NCBI GenBank assembly: GCA_947462335.1
Contig: OX381715.1
Span: forward strand, 43,555,472-43,619,471
Direction: 5' to 3'
Origin: Harmothoe impar
Taxonomy: Eukaryota; Annelida; Polychaeta; Phyllodocida; Polynoidae
Length of the DNA: 64,000 nucleotides
Shown: piece by piece, positions 1 through 11,106 of the stretch
How positions within the stretch are numbered: the stretch's first letter is position 1
Layout: each line of letters begins with the position of its first letter
Program-made: the position numbers and the translations under genes
Notes under the pieces: model-generated
Seen by the model: only the letters and a program-made list of their open reading frames with translations
Told to the model about the DNA's origin: nothing
Databases searched by the model: none

Positions 1-1090
1 AAGTTAATCCTTGAAGGGCTGCATAGCGCTTTAAGGTGCTATGCTCTATGTGATCATAATTCAGCCTTGGTAAGTATACTCACCTAATACATTTACAAAG
101 GGTCGGAGTGATGTATGAATGCAGTCTTGATAAATAGACTCGCCAGGTTTACGTTCATGTATCATGCTGACAAAATGATTGAAGCACATTTAAAGTAGTT
201 TGCAGCCAATAAAGGTTTAACTATTCTAGGGTTGAGAATTTGACGACCGTAGACTCGTCATTTGGAGTGGGTCACCACCTGCACGAACATTGTCAGTTAG
301 ATGAGTAACTTGGTAGGTCCTCAGGTAGACAGCCTTTAACTCATTTATTTCATGACCGTCACTTTAAAGACCCTTAACTCTTCTTATAAGACGACCATTT
401 GACAAGTTTGGATCCCTTCATTTCATCAGTGTAGATACATTTTAAGGTACAGGCCTAAAGGTAATGCTTCACACTTAATACTCCCCTTATTGAGTTATAC
501 TTAGCCCCCCCCCCCCCCACACACACACCGCCTAGGGGCATGGGGAGGGCAGGCGGAGGGTGGAGGAGGTGGAGGAGGATATACACCATACCCTGGGGAG
601 GTGACTGACAATGTACATGTTAGCTGTATGTGTGTGTTTTGTGGTGTGTTTTGTGGTGGGTAGTAAAGAGAAGGAGAATGAAGAAGATTTATAATAGATG
701 AAGATAGGGTCTGGGAGTGGTACCATCCCAGGCTACCTCTAATTAGGTTCTGCATGTCAAATAGTAAATTAACACTACACTAAGTCTGCAGGCACTCTGC
801 CTCCACTCGTGCTCAATGCCAGTTGGTGTACAGCCATTCATTTACATCCATCTTGCAGTCTATAAACTCGTTTTGTTGGAACACCCTCTCCCTTAATGCC
901 TTATGTATTGTAATTTATTTTATTTATACTGAAATATAGGTAGGTCAAAGACCCGTAATTCTCCTCTTTCCAGTCGAGGGATTGTAGTGCTGTATATTCT
1001 ACAATGTAAACACAATATGTTCACATAAGAAAATGAAATAACTATAGGGTTGAACCACCCAACCCGACAAGGTGACTTCGGTATAAAGGG
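1..1090. other. Intergenic, no gene seen
   Basis: Mostly AT-rich unique sequence. A C-run followed by CA repeats lies near 506-528 and a GGAGGT-rich purine stretch near 541-600. Short open frames here have no recognisable domain or codon signal. Confidence 0.5.
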
Positions 1091-1094
1091 GGGT

Positions 1095-1283
1095 TTATTG
1101 ACGTACAACAGGAGGGATATCCAATACAGGAAGATAGTAACATCGACCATGGCCATTTCCTAAAATATAATAACCTAAAATCGACGATTGACGCTTAATA
1201 ATGCACCACTTGGACCCTTCCGCATCAACCCAGTATAGGTCATCAGAACGCATACCGTCCTCTGCCTTCCTGAAATAGTCCAT
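1095..1283 (-). CDS. Weak candidate terminal exon, unknown product
   Basis: A minus-strand frame of about 60 codons reads in without a stop and ends at a TAA that overlaps an AATAAA hexamer (around 1094-1100), as in genes with very short 3' UTRs. A possible splice acceptor (pyrimidine-poor, ending CACAG) lies near 1290 on the minus strand. The predicted peptide is not low-complexity but I do not recognise a domain. A different frame overlapping the same DNA encodes a hydrophobic segment, so the true frame is uncertain. It may be chance; transcript evidence would decide. Confidence 0.18.
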   Translation of the reverse strand: MDYFRKAEDGMRSDDLYWVDAEGSKWCIIKRQSSILGYYILGNGHGRCYYLPVLDIPPVVRQ

Positions 1284-1299
1284 GTATCTGTGTAGTATG

Positions 1300-2284
1300 C
1301 TAAGGACAGGTCATTAAAGCACTAATTGGTCTAACAATAGGTATCCCAGTAGGCCGCCACTGGCCGTGTCCTCGCGTAAAAACTAACCAAAACACCTACT
1401 TTTAGAAATGAATTCTCTTCTAAACTACTCAATGCATTGCATATCGGAAACATGCTGGTGAAAGCTCTTATCCATCCGCATTGCCCTGATGCATTATATA
1501 AGCTCTATCATGATGCTAAGTAGCCATAGTAATGCTGTTAAGTTGACCAAATATGGGGAAAAAGTACCTCCCATCAGTGAGTAACCATGCAGCCTTGACG
1601 GACACTCTGTCTATATACTGATTTCGCTCTCACACCATTAGAGGTACAGTCTCAGGGATTCTACCACTTAAAGCAGTACATCCTAAGCTTTATTTTGAGG
1701 TATTACATGTTGGGATAGGCCTATTAAAAGTATTTTTCAATAGAAAAATAACATTTTTTGGGCAATTTTTGAGTCAATGTCTGAAGGGATGTGTCCTCAA
1801 ATATTGTTTATAGAGGTTACATAATATACTACATCAATACATATAATATACATACACCCCTAAGATTCATCACATATGCGATTGCATACAAATGCTTTAA
1901 TTGCAAACCCATTTGTTCCCTGCATAGAAAACCAAAATATCAGGGTTTCTAAACCATTATGTAATGGGCCTAAGCATTACATAATAGTGTACTTAGGTTA
2001 TAGTAATGGTATAAATTAACTGATATTAAAAGTTGGATTAGGAGGTTAGAAAGAAATTTTGTCATAGGATGCTATAAAGTAACCCAATATCAGTGATATT
2101 TCAGCAATTTCAGAGAATTTCAGGATTTTCAACATACCACTCAGTATTATGTAAAACTTTTAACGAGTAAAGATTGCTTGAAACTGATGTGTACCATATT
2201 GAACTATGCCTAGAAAAAGTATTCAACTTGATATATGAAACAACAGCTGTGTGGTGTTGATTTGGAGTCTGCTCATTTTCACTG
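1300..2284. other. Intergenic, nothing recognised
   Basis: AT-rich sequence with many stops in all frames. I see no repeat structure, RNA gene or exon. Confidence 0.5.
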
Positions 2285-2509
2285 TTCATATGTGTTACTT
2301 TTCAGGTAAAATAGTGCTCCACAGGCGAATATTTAATATCCACCAAGGGCCAGTAGATCCTGGGTGGATCATGTAAATACCCACAACTAGTGGGTGTTTA
2401 ATTTTCCCTGTGGGTATTTACATGATCCACCCAGGATCTACCGGCCCTTGGTGGATATTAAATATTCGCCTGTGGAGCACTATTTTACCTGAAAAGTAAC
2501 ACATATGAA
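2285..2509. repeat. Long near-perfect inverted repeat (hairpin)
   Basis: The arms 2285-2385 and 2409-2509 are each 101 bp and are reverse complements with one mismatch (A versus G inside GGGCC-GTAGATCC). The loop is 23 nt. It has no coding frame. Such near-identity implies a recent fold-back (hairpin MITE) or gene-conversion maintenance. If transcribed it would form one continuous double-stranded stem of about 100 bp, a typical endo-siRNA source. No obvious target-site duplication was found. Confidence 0.9.
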
Positions 2510-3568
2510 TGTGTCAACAGCACTTCCCCCGTGGGCCGACAAGTTATACCTGTCACCTTTCTTGGACCCTTTAATTGGGAGTCCCCAGACCACCTGAGTT
2601 GCCCCCACCCACAGTTACACACATTGTGAATGGGGAATCTTCTACTTTTGAAGACTAGGAGCAAGTCTACAGACTGTGTTCCTATATAAGTTATAATTTT
2701 TGGTTTCATACCAAAAATACCCTCCCACAAGGCTACTCATGAGACTAATGTTGAAACCATTCTGTTGGGACACATTGGGTTACTACTCAACCCATGCTAG
2801 GACCTGTTTTAAGTTTTTTTTACTCTTTTGTAAATAAAATTTACAACAAAGAGTCTGGTATTAGTCCAACACCAGGGCAGACTCACAGTCTGGCCAGGTG
2901 AGCGGTCTCCACACTCTCCCAGGAGAGCAGGGGTCCATACTAATCCAATAGCTGTGTGCCCCCACTAGTCACACCCCCACCAAACCTCTGGTGGAGAGTG
3001 ATTCACAACTCAGTTGGAAATCTGGCAGGTGAAGTAGGCAGGTTGTGGTATAAAAGACCGACCTTCCTCCATACTTGTCACAGATGGTCTAGCAGTGGAA
3101 CCCCCCTGAGCCTCGTTAACTAGTCTTACGACTAGTCACCATTTTCACTGTTCAAGGACATTGGGGCAATTAGTGTTTTCCTCATTTTTGAATGAGAATT
3201 CTGAAGTTTACCTTAGCTATCCTGAACAGATAAAAAATGAGCATGGTCTCCATTACTCATAGAACAGATTCCCAGAGGACCAAGGAGATATGTGACATAT
3301 TGAGCAACTTGGACACTACCAAACTTGCAATATTTTGCACATCTCAGTGCAAATTCCATGACTTACATGTAATATATCACAATTTTGAGGGCCTGTAAGA
3401 TTAAAAGTTGAAGTCTAAATTGATTGACTCTTCACTGACATAAGGAGATATATGCTGTGATCAGGATACAATCAGTTTACACAACCCATTCCTGTTCTCA
3501 GATATTACACAATGCTTATCATGTGCCTGTATAATGAACCTGAGGAGAAGGGCCAATGCAAATTCGGC
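2510..3568. other. Intergenic, nothing recognised
   Basis: Unique sequence. Short open frames lack domains. A GC-richer patch near 2880-3110 has no clear exon boundaries. Confidence 0.45.
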
Positions 3569-3571
3569 TAA

Positions 3572-3881
3572 GGCTCTGTCTCACGACCTTGAGCCAATGT
3601 TTTTGTCTCTGACCGGGTGCCGTCTCTGACCGGGTGCCGTCTCTGACCTGGTGTCAGAAAAAAGTGCTTTTTAAATTTTAACCTATACTCATATGTATGG
3701 ATTTGTAAAAACTTTATGGCAGCTGATGTGTAATTATTTTTGCCTCCTGCTGTTGGTAGAACATAACTTAACTCCCAAAGTGACATCCGGTCAGAGACGG
3801 CACCCATTCAGAGATGGCACCTGGTCAAAGACGGCACCCAGTCAGAGACAAAAACATAGTCAAGGTCGTGAGACATAGCCC
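3572..3881. mobile_element. MITE with internal GTCTCTGACC repeats
   Basis: About 310 bp with inverted ends of roughly 90-100 bp. The left arm begins GGCTCTGTCTCACGACCTTG and the right arm ends with its imperfect complement. Each arm carries three to four tandem copies of a ~17-bp unit (GTCTCTGACCGGGTGCC and its complement). TAA flanks both sides (3569-3571 and 3882-3884), compatible with a 3-bp target duplication. No transposase is encoded. The superfamily is not assigned. Confidence 0.7.
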
Positions 3882-3884
3882 TAA

Positions 3885-5020
3885 GTCCAGACCTCATTAT
3901 GGCACTTTCAAATGGCTGTCAAATCCAAACCGTTCAACCGATCTGTATCATTTAAAGTCAGTTTTTCTTCTTTTAACATGGTCTATCCATCTAACCCGTT
4001 TCCACATGTGCAACAAGAATATCTTCAAACCTCCTGGGATACCTACTAACAATCTTTGGTTTAGAAAGTGTCTTATTGCCTTCAACGGTATACTAAAGTG
4101 ATTACAGACAATCTTCAGGATCAGTTTAAAGGTATCAGTACCAACCAAGTAACGATTAATTTGCCATGCTACAGTGGCATATAACTGTTTGATACCACGG
4201 GAACCCTGATAGCAGGTCGTTTTCTCTCATTGTCAAAGCCTGTATCACCCATTACACCGACCTGTACAGGGGATGTGGGATGTAAAGTGGACCCGATAAA
4301 TCGTCCCCGTCTGATAACACCAGAACCATGGCCAACAATGAATACGGCATTATTCGTGTGCCAATAAAATTAAAGCCATCTTCCCCATATACGACTTATA
4401 ACTGATGGACAATGCGGGTCATCACCATAATTGGGTCACACCATGCGAGTATTGTTTCTGAATTGGCAGACTTTAACAATTTGATGACATTTAGCAATGA
4501 TGTGGATCATGCCCGTGTGTGTGTGCGTTGGGGGGGGGGGGGGTGATGGGGGTTAGCGGCTACCTGGGCAGGTAACAATGGCAGGTGAACATGTCAGGTC
4601 CTCATCCTGCACACACAGCACCCACATCACCCCCCACCTGGATCCCCGCCCCTGTATACCTGCCCCTCCCTACCCCCGTCCACCCCCACCCCCACCCCCA
4701 TCTCCAATGTCTCATAGTCTGTCTGCCTGTTTATTTGTATCTTGTCCACGAACCGGGAATTCGACCCCTATTGAAGTTTTCACCATTTACATTTTCATAA
4801 TTCTGGCACAAATTGTCAATTTGTGATTTGACAATAACAGTTTGTTGGTTCTACCAATTCTGATCTTAAAATGTCCTTTTATATTTTCTCTGTTCTCATT
4901 GCCCTTGTGTGTAATGACATGGATGCAGTAATGTGTCAGGTACAACTTCCACCTCACATGACATTACACATCTACCCTGATGCACAAATTTATTTTAGGA
5001 AACAGTCCCAGTTCTGTTTT
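3885..5020. other. Intergenic with simple-sequence tracts
   Basis: No gene is seen. There is a GT/G-run near 4517-4545 and C-rich stretches near 4625-4710. Open frames here come from the biased composition. Confidence 0.45.
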
Positions 5021-5290
5021 AACTTTAGGGAGTGGTCATTTTTTAACAACAGAGGTGGATTTTCGCGCGAGCGGGTCGACATTTTTCTGCCCCCCCCCCC
5101 CCCCGCTGGAGGGGTAGAAATCTTTTGCCCCCCCCCCCCCACTCAGGCAAGCGGAAATTGAGCGCTGCCGACCCCTTTGAGCTATAGTAACATGCAGGCT
5201 TTTTCGCTAAAAAGGGGTCCAAATTTCTTTGGCCCCCCCAAATCCACCAACCCCCCCCCCCCCCCTGTTGTTAAAAAATGACTCTTTATG
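5021..5290. mobile_element. MITE with C-runs and 18-bp inverted ends
   Basis: The sequences GTCATTTTTTAACAACAG (5035-5052) and its exact complement (5265-5282) bound about 210 bp rich in C-runs. A related right end occurs at about 33867-33923 (C-runs, then TTGTTAAAGAATGAGCACTC), so this is a dispersed family. It is non-coding. Confidence 0.6.
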
Positions 5291-5522
5291 TTAAAGGCAT
5301 ACAGCACCGCTGGATGATGATGTGTCTCTCATGTATCCCGTTCTTACAGAACTTCTACCTGCGGTTTGATGATAACTTTTATTTCATCCAAATACTTAAA
5401 ATTGATTACAAGTCAACAGCGTCAAGACAGGGCCGTGTAGTTCATTTACCACTCTAGTACATGCACCCCAGAACATGCAGACACAAGCATCATGCCCTTA
5501 GTCGTCATGATGCTTGGTTGCA

Positions 5523-5663
5523 CAGGGGCGGATCCAGGAATTTGGGAAAGGGGGGGCGCCGTAATACCTACAGCATTGGGGGTGTTGAACCATCTAAATT
5601 AAAATTTACCAAAAAATAGGGGGGGGACGCGCGCCCCTTGCGCCCCCCCTGGATCCGCCCCTG
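5523..5663. mobile_element. hAT-like MITE
   Basis: It is 141 bp and begins CAGGGGCGGATCCAGG and ends with the inverted complement. The start CAGGGG is a widespread hAT-type terminus (established knowledge). TTGCA occurs immediately on both sides (5518-5522 and 5664-5668). A solitary end with the same CCTGGATCCGCCCCTG sequence is found at about 22471-22486. Confidence 0.75.
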
Positions 5664-5900
5664 TTGCAGCCATGGAAAGTAACTCGCCAGTACTGCATTC
5701 AAGCATCATGCCGACCCTCTGGGGTTGAGACACTCCACGAGGAGCGGCATGATGCACCAATGCAGCACCAGCACTAGCACCGGTGGGATACTCGCCGAGA
5801 CTGCAATGGTGCATCATGACGACATCCGTTAATTTGCTCATCCGATTTGGCGTAGGACAAGTAATATATAAAACGACTGATTTTTTTTTAACAGCTTAAC

Positions 5901-5906
5901 TTTATT
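5901..5906 (-). terminator. Polyadenylation signal AATAAA
   Basis: AATAAA on the minus strand just after the stop of the Ly6-like exon, consistent with a very short 3' UTR. Confidence 0.55.
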
Positions 5907-5921
5907 TATCATGTGGCGGAA

Positions 5922-6138
5922 TCAGCCCCTGGTGACGATAGCAACAATGAGTGACGTGACAATGGCTGAGAGGTTATGTGACGTCATGACGGTGACGTTA
6001 CAGGCGTCCCCCGTACAGCTTGTCTTGGTGTAGCGCTTGCCGTTCGAGTACTTGCTAGACGCAGGCACACAGTCCAGGCCACACTCTCTGATGATGGTCA
6101 GCTCTCCCTCTTTATGCTCCCATCTCAGATCTGTCTTT
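5922..6138 (-). CDS. Terminal exon of a Ly6/uPAR-like GPI-anchored protein
   Basis: Reading leftwards from a splice acceptor (minus-strand ...CCTTTCAG ending at 6139) one frame stays open for 71 codons to a TGA at 5922-5924. The peptide has cysteines spaced C-x3-C-x19-C-x4-CN. The closing CxxDxCN-like block (C-TGDA-C-N) is the hallmark of the last finger of Ly6/uPAR three-finger domains. After it comes a short spacer and a hydrophobic run (LSAIVTSLIVAIV) ending almost at the stop, as expected for a GPI-attachment signal. An AATAAA lies 16 bp beyond the stop. The exon enters in phase 2, so the signal peptide and first cysteines are upstream (right) and not identified here. It is likely a secreted, membrane-tethered host protein. 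Family assignment is by motif only. Confidence 0.6.
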
Positions 6139-6139
6139 C

Positions 6140-6518
6140 TGAAAGGCGGAGTTATGCAACATGTGATATGTTAAGGTGGGTCGCAGAATAGACTACTGCA
6201 CATCATTTTGCACATATGGCTTAAATATGTCAGATTTGTTTAATACACTCAAAATCTTTTTGGGGTGATTTCGAGCAAAATTCACTATTTTGATATGATA
6301 ATTATAAGCACCATTCTTCAGGAGCTTTCATTTATGAAGTAATAAAAGGCATTTTAAATAGTATAATAGTGAATAAATTGCTTGAATATATCCAATGCTA
6401 CATGATGAGATCATTTTGTATGCAGATTGTTGGAATACACCCATAATGCAATGCTTCAAAGATTTGATTTAGTCCATTTTTACATTACTTTTTTACTTCA
6501 AAGGGCCAAAACCCTCAA
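6140..6518. other. Intron or intergenic, nothing recognised
   Basis: AT-rich, probably intron upstream of the Ly6-like terminal exon. No further exon was recognised. Confidence 0.4.
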
Positions 6519-7790
6519 ATTAATCTATCCAAGGGAAGTGAGGCGACACAGAACTGTTTGGGATCCGCGCCACTGGATAGATGGCCTATTTATTGACATA
6601 ATACTATGATCATAGTTGAAATAACAATAAGTGGAAAAAGAAAAATTTTATCTGTCCATGTTTCCCAGTAGTGGCGGCCAGCAGTCACTTAGAGCACACC
6701 CCTGCGGTCCTTCGCATAGGACGACAAGGCCTTGGAGACTATGGAGTCTGTTGCCACTCGATTGGTGAAGGGTTTGGTGAGATACACCAATGCTGCCATG
6801 CTTGACCAATCCCCACATTGTCTTACATCCTCCAGGGAGAGGCCCAGATTGTACATGTACAAGGCGCCTGCGCGCTGGAGGGAGTGGCAACCCACTCCAG
6901 ACTCCAGACCCGAGCGGTCTAGGAGGGACTTGAGAAAAGATAATGGCTTGCTGTAGGTCAATACCCTCACCTGAGAGTCAGGCAGTGCCTGACTCTCAGG
7001 TGAGGGTAGTTTTAGCAACAATGACTCTCACTTTTCTGTGTGTGCAGATCCGACCACCATGAAAGCTAGGCTGTTTGGATCCGTGAAATGTTTCCGGACC
7101 CAAGTCACCGCACACACTGGGGAACCTTGAGCTAATGTGACTGGGACCCGGTGGATTTTTCGGCAGTACTGAATGGTTTTGGGGCTGGACACCTTTATCT
7201 CTAGCCCCCAGTCATTAATAACCACGGCTCAGGTAATGTCCCTGAAAGGCATTGGAGTCCGGGACAAGATTACTCTTCCTCAGAAGGCCCCCAAAGGCCA
7301 AGGTGATGCACGCCGACATAGTGATCTCATTGGGGCTGGGAAGGTCCAGGCTGTTAAACATTAAATGTAGGTTCTCTAGGAACAGGGTGGGGCAGTGAGG
7401 TTCCGGGTCGCCTAGTGCACGGTGGATACCCGCCATTGTCATAGCGAAGGTGAACTTAGACCTGAGGTAAAGCACGTCATGGCTAAAATAGTTATTAAGG
7501 CTGATCACAACACAGTTCTGGATGGTGGAGTATTTCAAGGCTTTAGAGAGATACACCGCGTAACGGCACATGACGTCAAGCTTGGTGGGTACCGGGGTGG
7601 CGCCAGCCAGAGCGCAGAACCCGAGGAATTATTTCCACTGGGAAGTTTTTGTTTCTACCATGAAGTCTCGAGTAGAAGCCGCGGCTAGTAAGCGAATCAG
7701 ACCTCCAGTGCAGCTTATAGGATCGGCCCAAACTAGGGGTGCGGCTTGTACGTGAGTTTTTCCAGATGTACATTTCAAAATTGGTCATGA
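6519..7790 (-). mobile_element. PAT/Ngaro-like YR retroelement relic, copy A
   Basis: A minus-strand fragment holding the tyrosine recombinase and the 3' terminal repeats. The terminal repeat (6519-6660) begins TTAATCTATCCAAGGGAAG and runs into an ATTTTATCTGTCCATG segment; both are repeated around the copy at 19476-22061. The second repeat is cut short at about 6680 and joined directly to the recombinase gene, so sequence between them is deleted. gag and RT are absent. Confidence 0.75.
6689..7790 (-). pseudogene. Tyrosine recombinase of YR retroelement (copy A)
   Basis: Translated leftwards in several frames. The N-terminal SAM-like region is at about 7790-7500. A core segment containing GGLLRKSN supplies the first catalytic Arg near 7260. 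The C-terminal block GCHSLQRAG...GDWSSMAALVYL (about 6850-6770) supplies the HxxR and Tyr region. The tetrad R-H-R-Y is expected; here the HxxR arginine is Gln, while the same residue is Arg in the copy at 19856-20200. Two frame changes and this substitution make it inactive. The family integrates circular cDNA by site-specific recombination. Confidence 0.75.
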
Positions 7791-7899
7791 AATGTTCCTA
7801 ATATGACCCCGGTAGCTACGGGGACTGCCCAGAGTGTGGGGGGGGGGGGCACACATACAAATGCACGTTTGTGGCTGTCACACCTTTCCCCCCCCCATT

Positions 7900-8793
7900 G
7901 GTGCATTGGTGCAAAAACCTCCCTACAGTTGTTGATAATTCTAAGGTAATATTGTATGCAGAGGATGCTGTGATGATCACAGAAGGGAAAGGGGCTGACA
8001 ATATTAGACGGTTAGGCCAACCCAACCTAAATCTAATCACCGCCTGGTGTGCCACTAATCGCCTCACAATCAACAGTGAAAAGACAATGCAGGTGGTCTA
8101 CGGCACTAGGCCCAAACAGCAACTATACTAGACCCAATATTACAAATTGACAATGAAGATTTAAGTAAAGTAAAATCCTTCTGTTACTTAGGAGTTCAGC
8201 TGGATAAAAATCTAGCAATGAAAACTCATTTATCTGGGATGAGAAAGCGCTGTGGTTATAAGATATACAGAACAAACAGGATACGTGATTCTATTGACAA
8301 TGAAACCTGCCTTGAAATTTATAAACACTGTACCCTACCGTCATTAGAATACTGTAGCTTTATGCTAGATAGTGGCACACAATTTGACCAGAAAAGTCTT
8401 CAGGTAATACAAAATAGAGGTTTACGTGCTAGTTTACGAATTAGGAACTCCAGGGATATTACCCAGGATGACCTGCACACTGAATGTAACATGTCCAAAT
8501 TAGTAAAGAGAAGAGACACTCAGTTGTTCCTACACCTGTTCAAACTGTCAAAATGCCCTGAAAACATCATTGTGTCAGAAAACCCAAGAACGAGGGCTGA
8601 AAATAAAATTCGTATTAAGATGGCAAGAACCAAATTACATGTGGTGAAAAAATCTCCTCTCTCTCGAGGTGCTCTATTATGGAATTCACTGGATTTAGCT
8701 ACCCAGCAATTAGACTGTAGAACCAAGTTTAAAAGTGTTGTTGATAAAGTCGACTTCACAGCTATTAAACTCAGACATGCACAAGTGGTTTAA
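7900..8793 (+). pseudogene. Non-LTR retrotransposon RT, C-terminal part
   Basis: Two plus-strand frames (about 7900-8131 and 8160-8793) together give the end of a non-LTR reverse transcriptase. They include a YAED box (the active-site YADD with the third residue changed), the thumb motif with FCYLGVQLDKN, and the long C-terminal helical region containing LSRGALLWNSL. The palm N-terminus and endonuclease are missing. A frame change separates the two parts near 8131. It is a 5'-truncated copy, typical of target-primed reverse transcription. The clade is not resolved (CR1/L2/Jockey-like by eye). Confidence 0.75.
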
Positions 8794-8845
8794 TTTGTTG
8801 TTCCATTCTATACTCATCACATGATATTGCATCACTTTCAGGGTA

Positions 8846-9237
8846 GGTACAGGGCACTAGCACTCCCCCCCCCCCAACTTTGATAAATTTACCTGCTCAA
8901 TCTCATAATGATAGTCAGTATATCAGTACATTCGGTATATGGTTTGTACAGTGCACAAGCACTGCTCCCTGGCACATTATGATGAAAGGACATCATGACG
9001 ACAACAAGACCACACTGGAGGTCCACACTCTGATTTCAGGAAGCCAGGTACAGTGCACTAGCACTGCCCACTGTATTCAACATTCATGATCTCTGGCTAT
9101 GGTCTAGTGCACAAGCACTGCCTATACAGCCTTATTTATATTACTATATATACATTCATACTTGCATACACTTAATTTCATACTCATTCACATGATTCAT
9201 ACCATATATAGGATAGGTAGATTGCACAAGCAATGAC
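8846..9237 (+). repeat. Five copies of a small stem-loop motif
   Basis: The motif AGTGC-ACWA-GCACT recurs at about 8850-8864, 8950-8963, 9052-9066, 9106-9119, and as ATTGC-ACAA-GCAAT at 9220-9234. The last copy changes both sides of the stem together, preserving pairing. The first copy has one mismatch. They lie in the 3' region of the non-LTR relic and may be part of its 3' UTR or an unrelated dispersed family. Confidence 0.6.
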
Positions 9238-9239
9238 CT

Positions 9240-11106
9240 CCTTAATTAAATTTAAAAGAAAACATCGAACACAGTCGCCAACACTCTACTACCATTCATC
9301 AGTAAGAAGAATTCTATCAATCCGCTACTGCTACGGCACTCAGTTTATGTATTTATATGTTTGCACCTATATGTACATAGCTCTTCCAATTCAGCTCTTG
9401 AAAATCGTAGTGTTAACCATGACCTTGTCTGAAATAAAAATCTTACAATCTTTACAATCTTACACATTGTTTTATTCTGACAGGGATAAGCGGTGGTTTT
9501 AACACTCATGTGCAAATAATAGGCATTGACACTGACCAATCTACCTCAGGTAGTGGTATTGAGGGTATTCAAGCTGAGGCATGGTGGGGGGGGGGGGGCT
9601 AGGGACGGGCCGCCAGGCCAAACAGGGCCACCAGGAGGACTCTGACAGGACGTGAGGCTCAGAGACTTAGGCTAAAGTTGGGGGTGTGGCTAATACGCGA
9701 AAGACCATTCAGGAGGCCCTTGCAGCTTATAGCATCGCCACAAAGTCGGGGTGCGGCTTATACGCGAGTTAGGCTTATACGGGAGGTTTTACGGTACAAC
9801 ATAAATGCAAAGGAATGTTGTAAAGCACTCAGCTCTGGATACTGCATCAGCAACAACATTCTTGTAAGGCCTCCTTTTTTTGATAACTTGGATAACGGGC
9901 ACTCAGAGCATATATTTTTTTGTGGGCGGGAGGAAAAGAAAAAAAAAAAAAGCTGCCATGCTGTACTCAAATTTTCCAGGGGCGGGAGAAAAAAAAAAAA
10001 AAAAAAAAGCATGCAAAAAGTCTTGTTTTGGCTATTAAATCTGGATATATTGAGAAATAATGAAGGTATATTGAGAAGTATTCCCAATTTTGAAAGCCTA
10101 ATTCTGGGTGTCTGCCAGTCAGCATGTACTTTTTTTTTTTTTTTTGCTAAAATTCTCAAAAAAAACCAGCGGGGGGTAAAAAAAATATATATATTTTTTT
10201 TTTTACAATCAGACCATCAGGCTTCACCGTGGTCCCCGGGACGAACAAAAATTATTAAAAATTATTACTTTTGTAGCATTTAATAGAAAATATTAGGTTA
10301 AAAAACATATTGTTATTGAAAAATAATGTTCGTCCCGCCCCTCACATTGAAGTTTAAAATAGTTATTACAACCATGTGAAGAGAGCTAAGCAATCCTATG
10401 GATGGTGCTGTGGCAAAATTGAATCATAGTTATTTTTCTATACAAATCCTATATAGCATACTGGTAAGCTTAAAAAAATAAAGTTAATTTCCATAAAAGA
10501 TTATTATGGTATTGATGTTGACATGTCATGGGTAGTATGTGTTTCGAATTACAAGAGGATTGGACTGCTAGTTAACGATCTATGGCACCATTTGCAGTAT
10601 AGCATTTGTGACAAACGTACATATTAGTGATCTTGCCATTTTTAAATTAATATGACTCAAAAAATACACATAGGAAATCATCTGAGAAAAATTATTCATG
10701 CTCTATGTAATATGTGGATACATTACATGTAATACCAAAGTCCTCAAGTATGTATTCCTTGAACTAGGTATGGGGTAAAAATGGCAGAATGGCCATTTTC
10801 AGTGGTAAGGGATTGGTATTTCTGCCATGTCAGAGGGTACAATATTTCAATACAAATATGTCTGAACATATTCTGAAGATATTTATGCAATGTCCATATA
10901 TAGTTGATTGGGAAATATCTTTTTTCAACTGTGAATTGTCATCAAAATAAGTGTAATATCACTCTGAAATTGGCCCATTGGCTATTGAAAATGAAAGATG
11001 CTAAATGGCTGAAACTTTTATTTTTGGAAAATTCATATAAAATTAACTACTGAACGAATCTTAACATAGTTACCATCATTCTTCGGCATTATTTATCAGC
11101 TTTCTA
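9240..11106. other. Non-coding with MITE-like and homopolymer segments
   Basis: No gene is seen. Sequence around 9685-9793 and 7690-7755 shares GTGCGGCTTRTACGYGAGT, suggesting fragments of one dispersed repeat. Long A- and T-runs lie at 9935-10200. An inverted pair GGGACGAACA...TGTTCGTCCC bounds about 110 bp at 10226-10335 and looks like a short MITE. 10340-11106 is AT-rich unique sequence. Confidence 0.45.

Noticed and set aside
9678..10283. Plus-strand 201-codon frame with Lys and Phe runs
   Set aside because: Driven by long A- and T-homopolymers.
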